DNA of 64,000 bases. Source: Rubinisphaera margarita (GTDB lineage Bacteria; Planctomycetota; Planctomycetia; Planctomycetales; Planctomycetaceae). The translations under genes were made by a program, and so were the position numbers. The stretch spans positions 186,001 through 250,000 of the forward strand of contig NZ_JAKFGB010000007.1 in assembly GCF_022267515.1 (NCBI RefSeq), written 5' to 3'. Below, one piece after another: positions 19,002-29,701 of the stretch (positions are counted from its first letter, which is position 1; each line of letters begins with the position of its first letter). Below the pieces are notes generated by a model that was given only the letters and a program-made list of their open reading frames with translations, was not told where the DNA came from and did no database searches.

Positions 19002-20754
19002 GGAACTCCGCTTGCCGCCCAGCTGGATTCGCTGTCTGTCGCCTCTTCTCTGTACGCTGATTGTGTGGAGCTGCGGAGCCAGTCGCTTGATGGCCGCTCC
19101 GCCGAAGACCGGAGATCCGCGCATCGATGCCGCGATCACCAAAGCGGTCGAGAACCTGAAGAGCGTCAAGGTCGACCACAAATACGTCGTCGGTCTGGTG
19201 ACCTACACGCTGCTTGCCGCGGGAGAGGATCCGGAATCGCCGGCCGTTGCGGAGGGTCTGAAATCGATTGCGGCGAAGTGTCAGGAGTCGAGCGGTGAGT
19301 ACCGCCCGTCCGGGCATCACATTTATGAAGCCACCATCGACATCATGGCCCTTGAAGCCGCTGATCCTGAGCTCTACATCGAACAGATCGAGATCATTGC
19401 CAACTATCTTCTGGGTGAGCAGGAGGCTCACGGCGGCTGGTACTATCCGGATCGACGGGGTGGTCTGGGCGATACCAGTCTTACCCAGTACGCCCTGCTG
19501 GGATTATGGGCGGCCGATCGAGCCGGCGTGCGGATCGAGAATGAGGTCTTTGAACGGGCGGCCGCGTGGCACTTCGGAACTCAGACTCCCAGCGGCGGCT
19601 TCATGTATCACCCGCAGGGCGAGAACCCGGTGAACCGTCAGATTCGGGGCACGATGACTCTGGCCGGCATCGGCTCGCTCGCAATCATCCGCACAATTCT
19701 TTTCAATCGAGCGATTCCCGAACCCGTTTCAGACACGAAGTCCAACCCCCTCCAGTTTCTGGAGCGACTCAACCCGGCAGACAAAGACAAAGGAAATCGC
19801 GACCGACGTCCGCCCAAAGCGATTCGCCCCCAAATCGATAAGACAATCGACTCATCCTATAACTGGATGACGAGGAATTTTCCCATCGCTGCCCCGCAGC
19901 CGGTCGAGGGGAACTATTACTACTATTTTTACACCATGGAACGAGCAGCCGCTCTCAACGGGTGGGCGAAGTTCGGGACCGTCGACTGGTATCCATATGG
20001 CGTCGACGCCCTGCTGGCCCGGCAGGCTCCTGACGGATCCTTTCCGGAAGCAGTCACCTACCGGCAATATGCCCCCAGTGGCACCTGCTTCTGCGTTCTG
20101 TTTCTGCTGAAAGCCACCACCAAGCTGATCCCCCAGCCAAGCAGCGGTCCAGTCGACCTGGGAGCGGGAACACTTGCCGGCGGACGGGGCCTGCCGGACG
20201 ATCTGACCAAAGTCGAGTTCAAGAACGGCAAAATCAAAACCGAAGAGCCTTCTTTGGGGGACTTCAACCAGATCCTTGCCGGTCTTTCTATGATCGAACT
20301 GCCGGAAGCCGAAGGGGATGATTCGGCAAAACTCGAGGTCGATCTGACGAAACCGGAAAAGCTGATCGGCGACATCGATCTGCTTGAACGGATGGCCGTC
20401 CATCGCCAGCCTGAAATTCGTCAGGTTTCCGCCTGGGCCCTCGGACGAACCGATCGACTGGAGCATGCTCCGATCCTGATCGATCTGCTCCGCGACCCCG
20501 ACCTGAGTGTGGCAATTGAAGCCCGGTATTCTCTCTGCTGGATCGCCCGGCTGCCCAATGGTTTTGGACATGAACCGGACCCGACCGAGAAGTACATCGA
20601 TTACGACGTCGCGGTGGACGTAAAGCCGATTGTTAAAGAATGGCAGGAGAGTCTCTACAAAGACTGGCGGGCATGGTATCTTGAGCAGCGACCGTATGAT
20701 GAGCGGGATGATTTCGATGATCCCGCCCAGATCAAGTTCCGCCGTAAACGATAG
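18946..20754 (+). CDS. Exported alpha/alpha-toroid (prenyltransferase/squalene oxidase repeat) protein with HEAT segment
   Basis: 602 residues from ATG 18946, preceded by GGAGGTG (18933-18939). The long in-frame extension to 18913 lacks such a site. A signal-like helix (LSPLLCTLIVWSC) ends near MAAPP. The repeats typical of terpene-cyclase toroids follow: HGGWYYPDRRGG near 160, SGGFMYHPQG near 215, DGSFPEA near 360. The catalytic DxDD of squalene-hopene cyclases is not seen, so I do not infer a cyclase. Residues about 480-560 (RQVSAWALGRTD, AIEARYSLCWIAR) are HEAT-like. It sits between two sulfatase genes with a 26-nt gap to the second. Confidence 0.8.
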   Translation: MRAISATATSAASLLRKNKELRLPPSWIRCLSPLLCTLIVWSCGASRLMAAPPKTGDPRIDAAITKAVENLKSVKVDHKYVVGLVTYTLLAAGEDPESPAVAEGLKSIAAKCQESSGEYRPSGHHIYEATIDIMALEAADPELYIEQIEIIANYLLGEQEAHGGWYYPDRRGGLGDTSLTQYALLGLWAADRAGVRIENEVFERAAAWHFGTQTPSGGFMYHPQGENPVNRQIRGTMTLAGIGSLAIIRTILFNRAIPEPVSDTKSNPLQFLERLNPADKDKGNRDRRPPKAIRPQIDKTIDSSYNWMTRNFPIAAPQPVEGNYYYYFYTMERAAALNGWAKFGTVDWYPYGVDALLARQAPDGSFPEAVTYRQYAPSGTCFCVLFLLKATTKLIPQPSSGPVDLGAGTLAGGRGLPDDLTKVEFKNGKIKTEEPSLGDFNQILAGLSMIELPEAEGDDSAKLEVDLTKPEKLIGDIDLLERMAVHRQPEIRQVSAWALGRTDRLEHAPILIDLLRDPDLSVAIEARYSLCWIARLPNGFGHEPDPTEKYIDYDVAVDVKPIVKEWQESLYKDWRAWYLEQRPYDERDDFDDPAQIKFRRKR

Positions 20755-20780
20755 CCGCTCACGAGCCGAGTTCCGATTCC

Positions 20781-22205
20781 ATGCTGCGTACCACCTTTCT
20801 GATTTGTGCTGCGTTGTCCTGTTTTGTCCTGGATTCCAGAGTGACCAGCGGCCGCGAAAAGCCGAACATCATCCTGATCAACTGCGATGACCTCGGCTAC
20901 GGCGATATCGGCTGCATGGGCTCGCGGAAGCATCGCACGCCGAACATCGATCAGCTCTCCGTCGATGGGCTCACGCTGACCGACTTCTATGTCACTTCCG
21001 GCGTCTGCACGCCGTCGCGGTCCTCGCTGATGACGGGGTGTTATCCCAAGCGGATCGGCATGCATACCAATGGCGAGAACAAGTGGGTCCTGTTCCCGGG
21101 GAACCGACGGGGACTCCACCCCGGTGAAGTCACGATCGCAGAGCAGCTCAAGCATGCCGGCTACGCGACCGCGATCATCGGCAAATGGCACCTGGGAGAC
21201 CAGCCCGAATTCCTGCCGACGCGGCAGGGCTTCGATACATGGTTCGGGATTCCCTATTCGAACGACATGGGCATCGGCCGCCGGGACTACCCTCCACTCC
21301 CGTTGATGCGAAACGAACAGGTCATCGAAGAAGAACCGGACCAGACCCAGCTGACGAAACGCTACACGGCAGAAACAGTCGGGTTCATCGAGGCCAACAA
21401 AGACCGACCGTTCTTCGTTTATTTACCGCACACCTTCCCCCATGCCCCGCTGCACGCATCGGAGGACTTCAAAGGGAAAAGTGAGAACGGGATTTACGGA
21501 GACGCTGTCGAAGAGATCGACTGGTCAGTCGGGCAGATCGTGCACGCACTGCGTCAGCGAAATCTGGAGGAGAACACGCTCGTGATTTTCACCTCCGACA
21601 ACGGAGCGTCTCAACGATGGGGCGGCCGCAATCTTCCGCTGAAGGGCTTCAAGGGATCGACCTGGGAGGGGGGCATGCGAGTACCCTGCATCATGAAATG
21701 GCCGGCTGCCATTCCCGCCGGGACCGTCTCGCGGGAGATCGTCAGCTCGCTCGACATCATGCCGACGATCTCGGCCCTTGTCGACCAGCCGCTGCCGGAC
21801 GATCGCAAGATCGACGGGTACGATGTCTCCGCCCTGCTCCACAATCCGCTCGAAGCCGAATCCCCGCGGCAAACGATGTTCTACTACTACCGCGAGCACC
21901 TGTGTGCGGTCCGGCACGAGAACTTCAAACTGCATGTCCGCCCTGCCAGAGCGAGAGCCGACAGGAACTTTGAGCCTCAGCTCTACAATCTTGCCAACGA
22001 CATTGGCGAAACCCGCAGCGTCGTTCAGGAAGAGCCGGAAGTGATGACCGAACTGATGATCCTCGTCGAGGAATGCCGACGGGATCTCGGCGATGGCGAC
22101 CAGCCCGGGCAGCACACCCGTCCGCCGGGACAGGTCGATCAGCCCCGAACGTTGACCCCACGGCCGTCCACAGATCAGGCTCAACCCGAAACGAAGTCGA
22201 ACTGA
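20781..22205 (+). CDS. Secreted arylsulfatase A-type sulfatase
   Basis: 474 residues. A signal peptide (about 1-24) is followed by KPNIILINCDDLGYGDIGCMG, written here in full family form: N-terminal metal-binding DD and GYGD. The signature is canonical, C76-T-P-S-R-S-S-L-M-T-G. IIGKWHLG near 133 and FTSDNGAS near 270 complete the active site. LYNLANDIGETRSV is the typical C-terminal domain motif. It follows the toroid gene by 26 nt and converges on the minus-strand gene at 22209, with only 3 bp between the stops. The C-terminal 30 residues are Pro/Gln-rich and probably disordered. Confidence 0.95.
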   Translation: MLRTTFLICAALSCFVLDSRVTSGREKPNIILINCDDLGYGDIGCMGSRKHRTPNIDQLSVDGLTLTDFYVTSGVCTPSRSSLMTGCYPKRIGMHTNGENKWVLFPGNRRGLHPGEVTIAEQLKHAGYATAIIGKWHLGDQPEFLPTRQGFDTWFGIPYSNDMGIGRRDYPPLPLMRNEQVIEEEPDQTQLTKRYTAETVGFIEANKDRPFFVYLPHTFPHAPLHASEDFKGKSENGIYGDAVEEIDWSVGQIVHALRQRNLEENTLVIFTSDNGASQRWGGRNLPLKGFKGSTWEGGMRVPCIMKWPAAIPAGTVSREIVSSLDIMPTISALVDQPLPDDRKIDGYDVSALLHNPLEAESPRQTMFYYYREHLCAVRHENFKLHVRPARARADRNFEPQLYNLANDIGETRSVVQEEPEVMTELMILVEECRRDLGDGDQPGQHTRPPGQVDQPRTLTPRPSTDQAQPETKSN

Positions 22206-22208
22206 CGG

Positions 22209-25200
22209 TCAGTCCTGCGACGCTTTCGATGGCTCGGAAGCAGCCGGCCTCACTTCGATTCGGTCGATCCCGACCATGAATCGCGGTAATGCTTTCGGGT
22301 TCGTCCCCGTGATTTCGACGGTCAGTGTGAGTTCGCCGGCTTGTTCCACTTCAACGTTCTCCAGCACGACAGTCGGCCCTGGAAGAACGTCGGCTGTATA
22401 CAGGTCGGCGGTGCCCGCTGCTTCGCCGGCTTTCACGGAGATCTGACCGTAGTCTTTGGCCGTGGTCGTGAAGCAGGTGACGGTGCAGGGGCCCGGCGGC
22501 AGTTTCTGCAGCGTGACCTTGAGCGTGTCGCCCGGCTCTCCGCCCGTCCACCAGAGTTGATTATCCCCCGACCAGTACGGGCCGAAACCACCCATCTGCT
22601 GAGGCCGAACGTTTCCACCAGTCACTTTCGCCGAACCGGTGATCGCTTCCCCTTCGATCCGCAGCACACCCGGTTCAACCGGCGGCACGCGAGAGAGCTG
22701 AACTTCTTTCGATGTCGCGGCGTCTTCGGTGGCCGTCAGATAGCGGAACAGCTGCAGCACCTGCGCATCGCTCATTGGTTTTAACTGGTTCTCCGGCATC
22801 AGCGATTTGTCGGATGTCTTGCGAATCTCGATATCGTCCAGAGCCAGCACGAGTACTTCGTTGGTCGTCTGGATTGTGACCGCCGAATCGTTCTCGGATT
22901 TCACCAGCCCGTTCACAACGCGGCCATCGGTCGTGACAAAGGTCGTCATCAGATAGTTCCGGCCGATAACGGCGTTCGGTTCCAGAATATTCTCAAGCCA
23001 GTAGTCGATGTTCGTGCGATTCGCCCCGGTAATTTCAGGACCAATCTCCCCTCCCTTGCCGAACAGCCGATGGCACTTGCCGCAGTTGGCTTCATAGAGC
23101 TTGCGACCTTCACCGAGATGGGCATCGGCAATCGCGCGAGGCTGCAGCAGTTTCCGATACTTCGTGAACGCCGCTTCCTTATCGGCGGAAGCCGTTCCGA
23201 TCTTCCCCCAGACCTTCTCCAGCCGAGCCAGCAGCTTCTCATCGTCCAGCGACACAACCTGCCGCACGATGTAAGCCGGCACCGTGGTCGGATCGATCGC
23301 TCCGTTTTCCATCGCGGTGATCAGCGTCTCGGCGTATCCCTTCCGGGAGACGAGCACGTTCAGAACTTCCGTCTTCTGGTTCGGAGGCAGCTGGCTGTAA
23401 ACACTCAACAATCGCGGGGCGGCTTCGGGATGAGTGACGCGGGCCAGTGCACGAATGGCTTCGCTCCGCAACGCCGGATCATCCAGCAGATCGAGACCGA
23501 GGCTGGCCAGTTCAGGATCCTTCGCTTCCGCCAGCAACTGCAGAGCATCTCGACGAGCCACGAACGGTTTGCTGCGATCCCGCACCAGCGAACGGAAATG
23601 GGGAAACGCGGATTCATCGCCAAAGCGGATTCCGAGCGAAAGAACCAGTCGGTCGATCTCGGCATCCGAACGGTTCTGCAGATCGCCGGCGGCCTGTCGC
23701 CAGTTCTCCGGCATCGGTGCCCCGGCCCGGCTGATGACAATCGCCTGCATCTCGTTGAGCACGAGCAGCACGAACTCACGCGGCACGTTCGGCATCAGCA
23801 TTTCGGTCAGAAGATTCCGTCCTTCTTCACTGGACGACATCCGCCGCACGACAAATTGAGTCAACTGTTTCCAGCCGCTCTTCCGGGCGAGGTTCAATAG
23901 TCGAACCGGATCGACATCGGCCAGCGGTTCGGCTCCATACCAGACGAGCAGCGGAATGTTCTTGTCGAGTTCATCTGAACGATGCGATGTCAGCCCTTCC
24001 AGGATTCCCCATCGCTGCCCGGCCGGAAGTCGCTGCAGTTGAGCCGCAAGTGCGAGTCGCGTGCGTGCTTCCGACTCCGACTTCGCCAGATTCTCAAGTC
24101 GCTGCAGCACCGGAGCAGCGACGCCCTTTCCGCTCTCCATCAGAAATTGCACCGCCCAGCTGCGAACGACCGGATCTGCATCATCCAACTTCTCGGCAAC
24201 ACCCTTTGCATCAAGCAGCTGACACGACCAGGCGGTCCAGAACGCTCGCAATCGGAGCCCGCGAAGATTCCGGCCATCCATCAACTCACGGAGACTCCCC
24301 GCGACGTTGGTCCGATCCAATTTCCCCTCAGCAGATCGCTCCTGCAGAATCCGTTGAGCCTGACGGGCATAGAACGCATTTGGATCATTGAGGAGCGTCA
24401 CCAGTTCGGCGTCGCTCTTTTCCCAGAGGTTGAACCGGTACGGCTTCAAGTCGCCGTAACGAATGCGGAACAGCCGGCCGTCGGTGCGATTCCAGATTTC
24501 CGGCGTACGGTTGTGGCAGGTCTGGGGATCGTGCCAGTCGGACGTGTACAGTGCGCCGTCCGGTCCCTGCATGACGGTCACGCCGATCTGCTGATGATCG
24601 TGCGACAGCGAGAAGTCCGGCCGATGCCGTCCCACGTACCCGGAGCCATCCGGCTCGACCGCTTCCCGCACCATGCGATGCCCGTGCAGATTGTGGAAGA
24701 ACAGATCGCCCCGGTATTGCGGCGGGAACTCGTCGGCCTGATAGATCGTCAGCCCGCAATGGGCATGGCCGCCGCCGACATCCGAGGTGCTGTTCGGATT
24801 ATCGCGAACGAGCGCCCGATTCACTTTGCCGTTCGACGCCGAGGAAAAGGTGCCGTCTCCATAATGAAGGTGATCGGCAATGGTGGGCAGATCGGCGTAG
24901 GTGTGCGGATTGAAATGCGTCCCCGCCTGCCGGAAGTAACGGGCTCCGGGAATGACGTGATACAGGTGCGGAATCACACAGGCGGTGATGAACCAGTCGC
25001 CATCTTCATTGAAGTCGACTCCCCAGGGATTGCTCGATCCGTGGGCGAACACCTCGAACTCGTGCCGCGTGGGGTGATACCGCCAGACGCCGGCGTTGAT
25101 CGGAACCCGCTGATCGTCCGGCGTGCCGGGCTTGCCGACGCGGGAATGGGTGAAGACGCCGTGACAGCCATACAGCCAACCATCCGGTCCCCAGGTGAAA

Positions 25201-26873
25201 CTGTTGAGCGTCTCGTGCGTATCCTGATACCCCCAGCCATCGAGCAGCACGACCGGCTCGGAATCAGGCACATCGTTCTGATCGCGATCCGGGTAGAACA
25301 GAAAATGCGGAGCCGCTCCGACCCAGACACCGCCGAATCCGATCTCAATGCCACTCGCCAAATTGATGTTCTCGGCGAAGACCTTGCGATTCTCAAAGCT
25401 GCCGTCGCCATCCGCATCTTCCAGAATGAGGATGCGGTCCCGCCCTTCTCCTTCCGGAGCCCGTCGCGGATAGGTGTGTCCCTCGATCACCCAGATGCGT
25501 CCTCGGGCATCGAAACACATTGCGATCGGCTGCGTCAGTTCGGGCTCAGCGGCGATTAGATCGACCGAGAACCCGTCGGGCACCTGCATGTTCTTCGCGG
25601 CTTCTTCCGGGGAAAACCCGTTTGTGTATTCTTCAACCGGGCGATGCGGGAACCGCCATTTCTCGGCGACGACCGGTTCCACTTCCGTGGACTGCACATG
25701 AATCGTCAGCCCCTTCTTGTTGGACGAGACGACATCCGGAGAGCCGTCTCCGTTTAGGTCCTGCACGGTCACTTCGGTGCCGATGCCGGAGTCGTTGTGA
25801 ATCAGATGCGGCACGAACTCGACGCCGTCGTCGCCGCGCACACAGCGAAACCAGTAGACCGCGGCCGGCTCCCGCGAACCGGGATCATGCCCGTTATGGG
25901 CTTTCCAGCGTTTCCCGGTGACGATGTCCTTCACGCCATCGCCATCGACATCGACCATCTCGACGGCGTGCAGCTGGCTGACGGCAATGCCGTAAGCGTT
26001 GAGGATCGATGAGTCGCCCATGATGTCGTGGCGTTCGAATCGGGCTTCGGACTGCCGCTCGAACCAGGCCAGTCCATAGCCGTGCGCATTGAGTGAAGTC
26101 ACGATATCCTGATCGCCGTCGCCATCGACATCGGCAACGTGAATCTGGGCTCCGCCCCGGCCGCATTCGCCAAGGCACCACCGCTGCATCGGCCATTGCC
26201 CCTGCGGATTCTCCGGCTGCTCCCACCAGCTGGTCCGGTCGACGATATCGAGCCGTCCGTCCTGATTGACATCGCCCACGCCCAGTCCATGTCCAAACGG
26301 TTTGGGAGCGATTCCCGTTTCCGAGATCGTGTGCCATCGCCACGGCTGCAGGGGATCGTCGCCGGCTTCGTAATACCCGTAGGCGGTGTCCCGCGAACAG
26401 ACGATCTCCGGCAGGTCACCGGCAATGAGATCGACAAACGCAGGCGACTCATTCGACACCTGATCGGCGACGACGACTTTCTGCCAGGGTGTGCCTGAAG
26501 CGATGTCTCCCGGGTTGAGATACGCACGGGCCTCCCGGCCGGGAAAGCCAATCACGAGGACATCGTTCTTACCGTCGCTGTTCAGATCGACGACATGACT
26601 GAAGAAGGCGTTGCTGTACCCGGCCACCGGAAAGACCTGCGGCTCATCGATGGCAATCCGCTCTTTGAACTCCGGCCCGAGAAAGACAAAGGGGCCGCTC
26701 GTGAGATCAGCATGGCCATCGCCGTTGAGATCCCCGACCGCCGCCCCTTCAGCGTAAAACTCGCCGTGAAGCTTCGTCGTCTTCCAGCCCCGAACGTCCG
26801 CCTGCACCGGAGTGGACCAGAAGGGCATCGCACAGAACGCGACAATCACCAGCAGACGAACAAGGTTGAGCAC
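22209..26873 (-). CDS. Giant exported FG-GAP / membrane-bound-dehydrogenase / HEAT / cytochrome c fusion protein
   Basis: 1554 residues from GTG 26873, chosen because GGAG lies 7 nt upstream. The frame runs back to a TTG at 26927 without support. A signal peptide (LVRLLVIVAFCAMPFW) precedes FG-GAP blades (VGDLNGDGHAD, DLNSDGKNDV, DVDGDGDQDI). A PVC-type 'putative membrane-bound dehydrogenase' propeller begins near 440 (MQVPDGFSVDLIAAEPELTQPIAM). Many HEAT repeats follow from about 880 to 1180. The c-type haem site is C1264-G-K-C-H1268, followed by GEIGPEITGANR. The last 200 residues look like a carbohydrate-binding beta domain. Known only as a planctomycete/verrucomicrobial architecture; probable role is periplasmic sugar oxidation. 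Confidence 0.8.
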   Translation of the reverse strand: MLNLVRLLVIVAFCAMPFWSTPVQADVRGWKTTKLHGEFYAEGAAVGDLNGDGHADLTSGPFVFLGPEFKERIAIDEPQVFPVAGYSNAFFSHVVDLNSDGKNDVLVIGFPGREARAYLNPGDIASGTPWQKVVVADQVSNESPAFVDLIAGDLPEIVCSRDTAYGYYEAGDDPLQPWRWHTISETGIAPKPFGHGLGVGDVNQDGRLDIVDRTSWWEQPENPQGQWPMQRWCLGECGRGGAQIHVADVDGDGDQDIVTSLNAHGYGLAWFERQSEARFERHDIMGDSSILNAYGIAVSQLHAVEMVDVDGDGVKDIVTGKRWKAHNGHDPGSREPAAVYWFRCVRGDDGVEFVPHLIHNDSGIGTEVTVQDLNGDGSPDVVSSNKKGLTIHVQSTEVEPVVAEKWRFPHRPVEEYTNGFSPEEAAKNMQVPDGFSVDLIAAEPELTQPIAMCFDARGRIWVIEGHTYPRRAPEGEGRDRILILEDADGDGSFENRKVFAENINLASGIEIGFGGVWVGAAPHFLFYPDRDQNDVPDSEPVVLLDGWGYQDTHETLNSFTWGPDGWLYGCHGVFTHSRVGKPGTPDDQRVPINAGVWRYHPTRHEFEVFAHGSSNPWGVDFNEDGDWFITACVIPHLYHVIPGARYFRQAGTHFNPHTYADLPTIADHLHYGDGTFSSASNGKVNRALVRDNPNSTSDVGGGHAHCGLTIYQADEFPPQYRGDLFFHNLHGHRMVREAVEPDGSGYVGRHRPDFSLSHDHQQIGVTVMQGPDGALYTSDWHDPQTCHNRTPEIWNRTDGRLFRIRYGDLKPYRFNLWEKSDAELVTLLNDPNAFYARQAQRILQERSAEGKLDRTNVAGSLRELMDGRNLRGLRLRAFWTAWSCQLLDAKGVAEKLDDADPVVRSWAVQFLMESGKGVAAPVLQRLENLAKSESEARTRLALAAQLQRLPAGQRWGILEGLTSHRSDELDKNIPLLVWYGAEPLADVDPVRLLNLARKSGWKQLTQFVVRRMSSSEEGRNLLTEMLMPNVPREFVLLVLNEMQAIVISRAGAPMPENWRQAAGDLQNRSDAEIDRLVLSLGIRFGDESAFPHFRSLVRDRSKPFVARRDALQLLAEAKDPELASLGLDLLDDPALRSEAIRALARVTHPEAAPRLLSVYSQLPPNQKTEVLNVLVSRKGYAETLITAMENGAIDPTTVPAYIVRQVVSLDDEKLLARLEKVWGKIGTASADKEAAFTKYRKLLQPRAIADAHLGEGRKLYEANCGKCHRLFGKGGEIGPEITGANRTNIDYWLENILEPNAVIGRNYLMTTFVTTDGRVVNGLVKSENDSAVTIQTTNEVLVLALDDIEIRKTSDKSLMPENQLKPMSDAQVLQLFRYLTATEDAATSKEVQLSRVPPVEPGVLRIEGEAITGSAKVTGGNVRPQQMGGFGPYWSGDNQLWWTGGEPGDTLKVTLQKLPPGPCTVTCFTTTAKDYGQISVKAGEAAGTADLYTADVLPGPTVVLENVEVEQAGELTLTVEITGTNPKALPRFMVGIDRIEVRPAASEPSKASQD

Positions 26874-27031
26874 GAGACCACTCCAGTAACAACGAATCAA
26901 TTCATCCGGCAGCCGAGCCACCGCCAACGCTGTTCAATTGTCGCGATGCATCAACACCTGTAAATGAGAAATGACGCAAAAGACTTGAGAAATTTTCCGC
27001 GAGTCTCAACCTTGCTGTCGTTCATTTCGTG

Positions 27032-28153
27032 CTAAAAAGAACCCGACAAAGGCACGAGTTGAGACACCGGAAACCGGGATATCTCCGTCGTTGCCAGATG
27101 CTGTCCCGGCTTCTGTTCGCCCGCAACGTAGCCCAACAGCACATAATCGTCCGCGAAGGTAATCGCTGTGTAACAGTACCAGCCATCCTTAGCAGAGCGG
27201 ACATTCTCGACGATCTTCCACGTCCGTCCCTCGTCGCTTGAGACCGCCATCGTCAGCGGCGTCCGGAGTTTTCGCTCTTCCGGCGGAAGCGTGTCGTGAT
27301 TGTTCCAGACAGCAAGAAGCGTGTCGGTTCCGGGAATGTATTCAATTGAAGCCGGCGAGACAGGCGAGGCGAGGCCCATCGGCTTCAAGCCCGACCACGT
27401 ATTGCCGCCGTCGCTGGAGTAGCTCTGGTACTGCACGCCCGCGTTGGTTCTGCACCACAGCAGCAGCCGGCCGTCCTGCAGTTCAACGACACCTGGCTCC
27501 TGTGTCACGATCCGTTTCCCGTCTCTGTTTGTCCCTTTCAGCAGTGATTCCGAAGCCTGCCAGGTCTTTCCGGAGTCGTCGGAGAAGTAACAGAGAATCT
27601 GTCCCTGCCAGTCCATCTTCTCCCAGCCGGGGCGATTGTGCAGGCACAGCGGCAGAACCAGACGACCACTCTTCAGTTGGACTACCCGATCATTGTTCAG
27701 AACGTAATAGCCGTTGTCGCTGTCGGGGATGGTCTCTGTCGGCTCGCTCCAGGTCTTCGCCTCATCGGTCGAGAACCGTACAATCGGGCGGCAATCGGCC
27801 AGCGAGTTTTTCTGCAGATAGAACAACGCAATCCGGCCATCGGCCAGTCGCAGCAGCGACACCGACATCACATTCATGTCGCCTTCGTTCTTCACGACCA
27901 GCTTGTCGTCGGTCGACCAGGTTGCTCCGCCATCGGTGGATTCTCTGCTCATCAGATCGGCTTTGTCGTGATCGCTGCCGCCTCCGGTAAAGCGGGTGTA
28001 GATGAAGAGCAGCCTGCCGTCTTCGAGCTGAATGAAATCGCCTTCGCTGTTGCGGGGATTGCCTTCGCCCGGCGGAAGTGTGAGCACGACCTCGGCCGAG
28101 ACGGGAGCCGTGAGCAGGAGAAGAAGCAGAACGGCAGGCAGGAATCGTTTCAT
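27032..28153 (-). CDS. Secreted sialidase-family (BNR/Asp-box) glycoside hydrolase
   Basis: 373 residues. The signal peptide is 1-20 (LLLLLLTAPVSA). Five Asp-box motifs S/T-x-D-x-G-x-T-W or close variants mark the six-bladed propeller: STDGGATW, STDEAKTW, SDDSGKTW, SSDGGNTW, SSDEGRTW. FIYTRFTGGGSDHD near the start is common in planctomycete exo-sialidase-like proteins. It starts 36 nt after the DUF1501 gene, so it is probably the third gene of that operon. Substrate could be sialic acid or another acidic sugar; a true sialidase arginine triad was not verified. Confidence 0.85.
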   Translation of the reverse strand: MKRFLPAVLLLLLLTAPVSAEVVLTLPPGEGNPRNSEGDFIQLEDGRLLFIYTRFTGGGSDHDKADLMSRESTDGGATWSTDDKLVVKNEGDMNVMSVSLLRLADGRIALFYLQKNSLADCRPIVRFSTDEAKTWSEPTETIPDSDNGYYVLNNDRVVQLKSGRLVLPLCLHNRPGWEKMDWQGQILCYFSDDSGKTWQASESLLKGTNRDGKRIVTQEPGVVELQDGRLLLWCRTNAGVQYQSYSSDGGNTWSGLKPMGLASPVSPASIEYIPGTDTLLAVWNNHDTLPPEERKLRTPLTMAVSSDEGRTWKIVENVRSAKDGWYCYTAITFADDYVLLGYVAGEQKPGQHLATTEISRFPVSQLVPLSGSF

Positions 28154-28189
28154 GGGAGAAGTCTCCAGGCTGGTTTGAGGAGGTGGGAT

Positions 28190-29697
<1,508 letters not shown>

Positions 29698-29701
<4 letters not shown>

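Noticed and set aside
17811..19181. Minus-strand frame of 456 codons opposite the first sulfatase of the cluster
   Set aside because: Covers a sulfatase with intact signature on the plus strand; no motif on the minus strand.
23982..25559. Plus-strand frame of 525 codons
   Set aside because: Antisense to the dehydrogenase/HEAT part of the giant cytochrome fusion.
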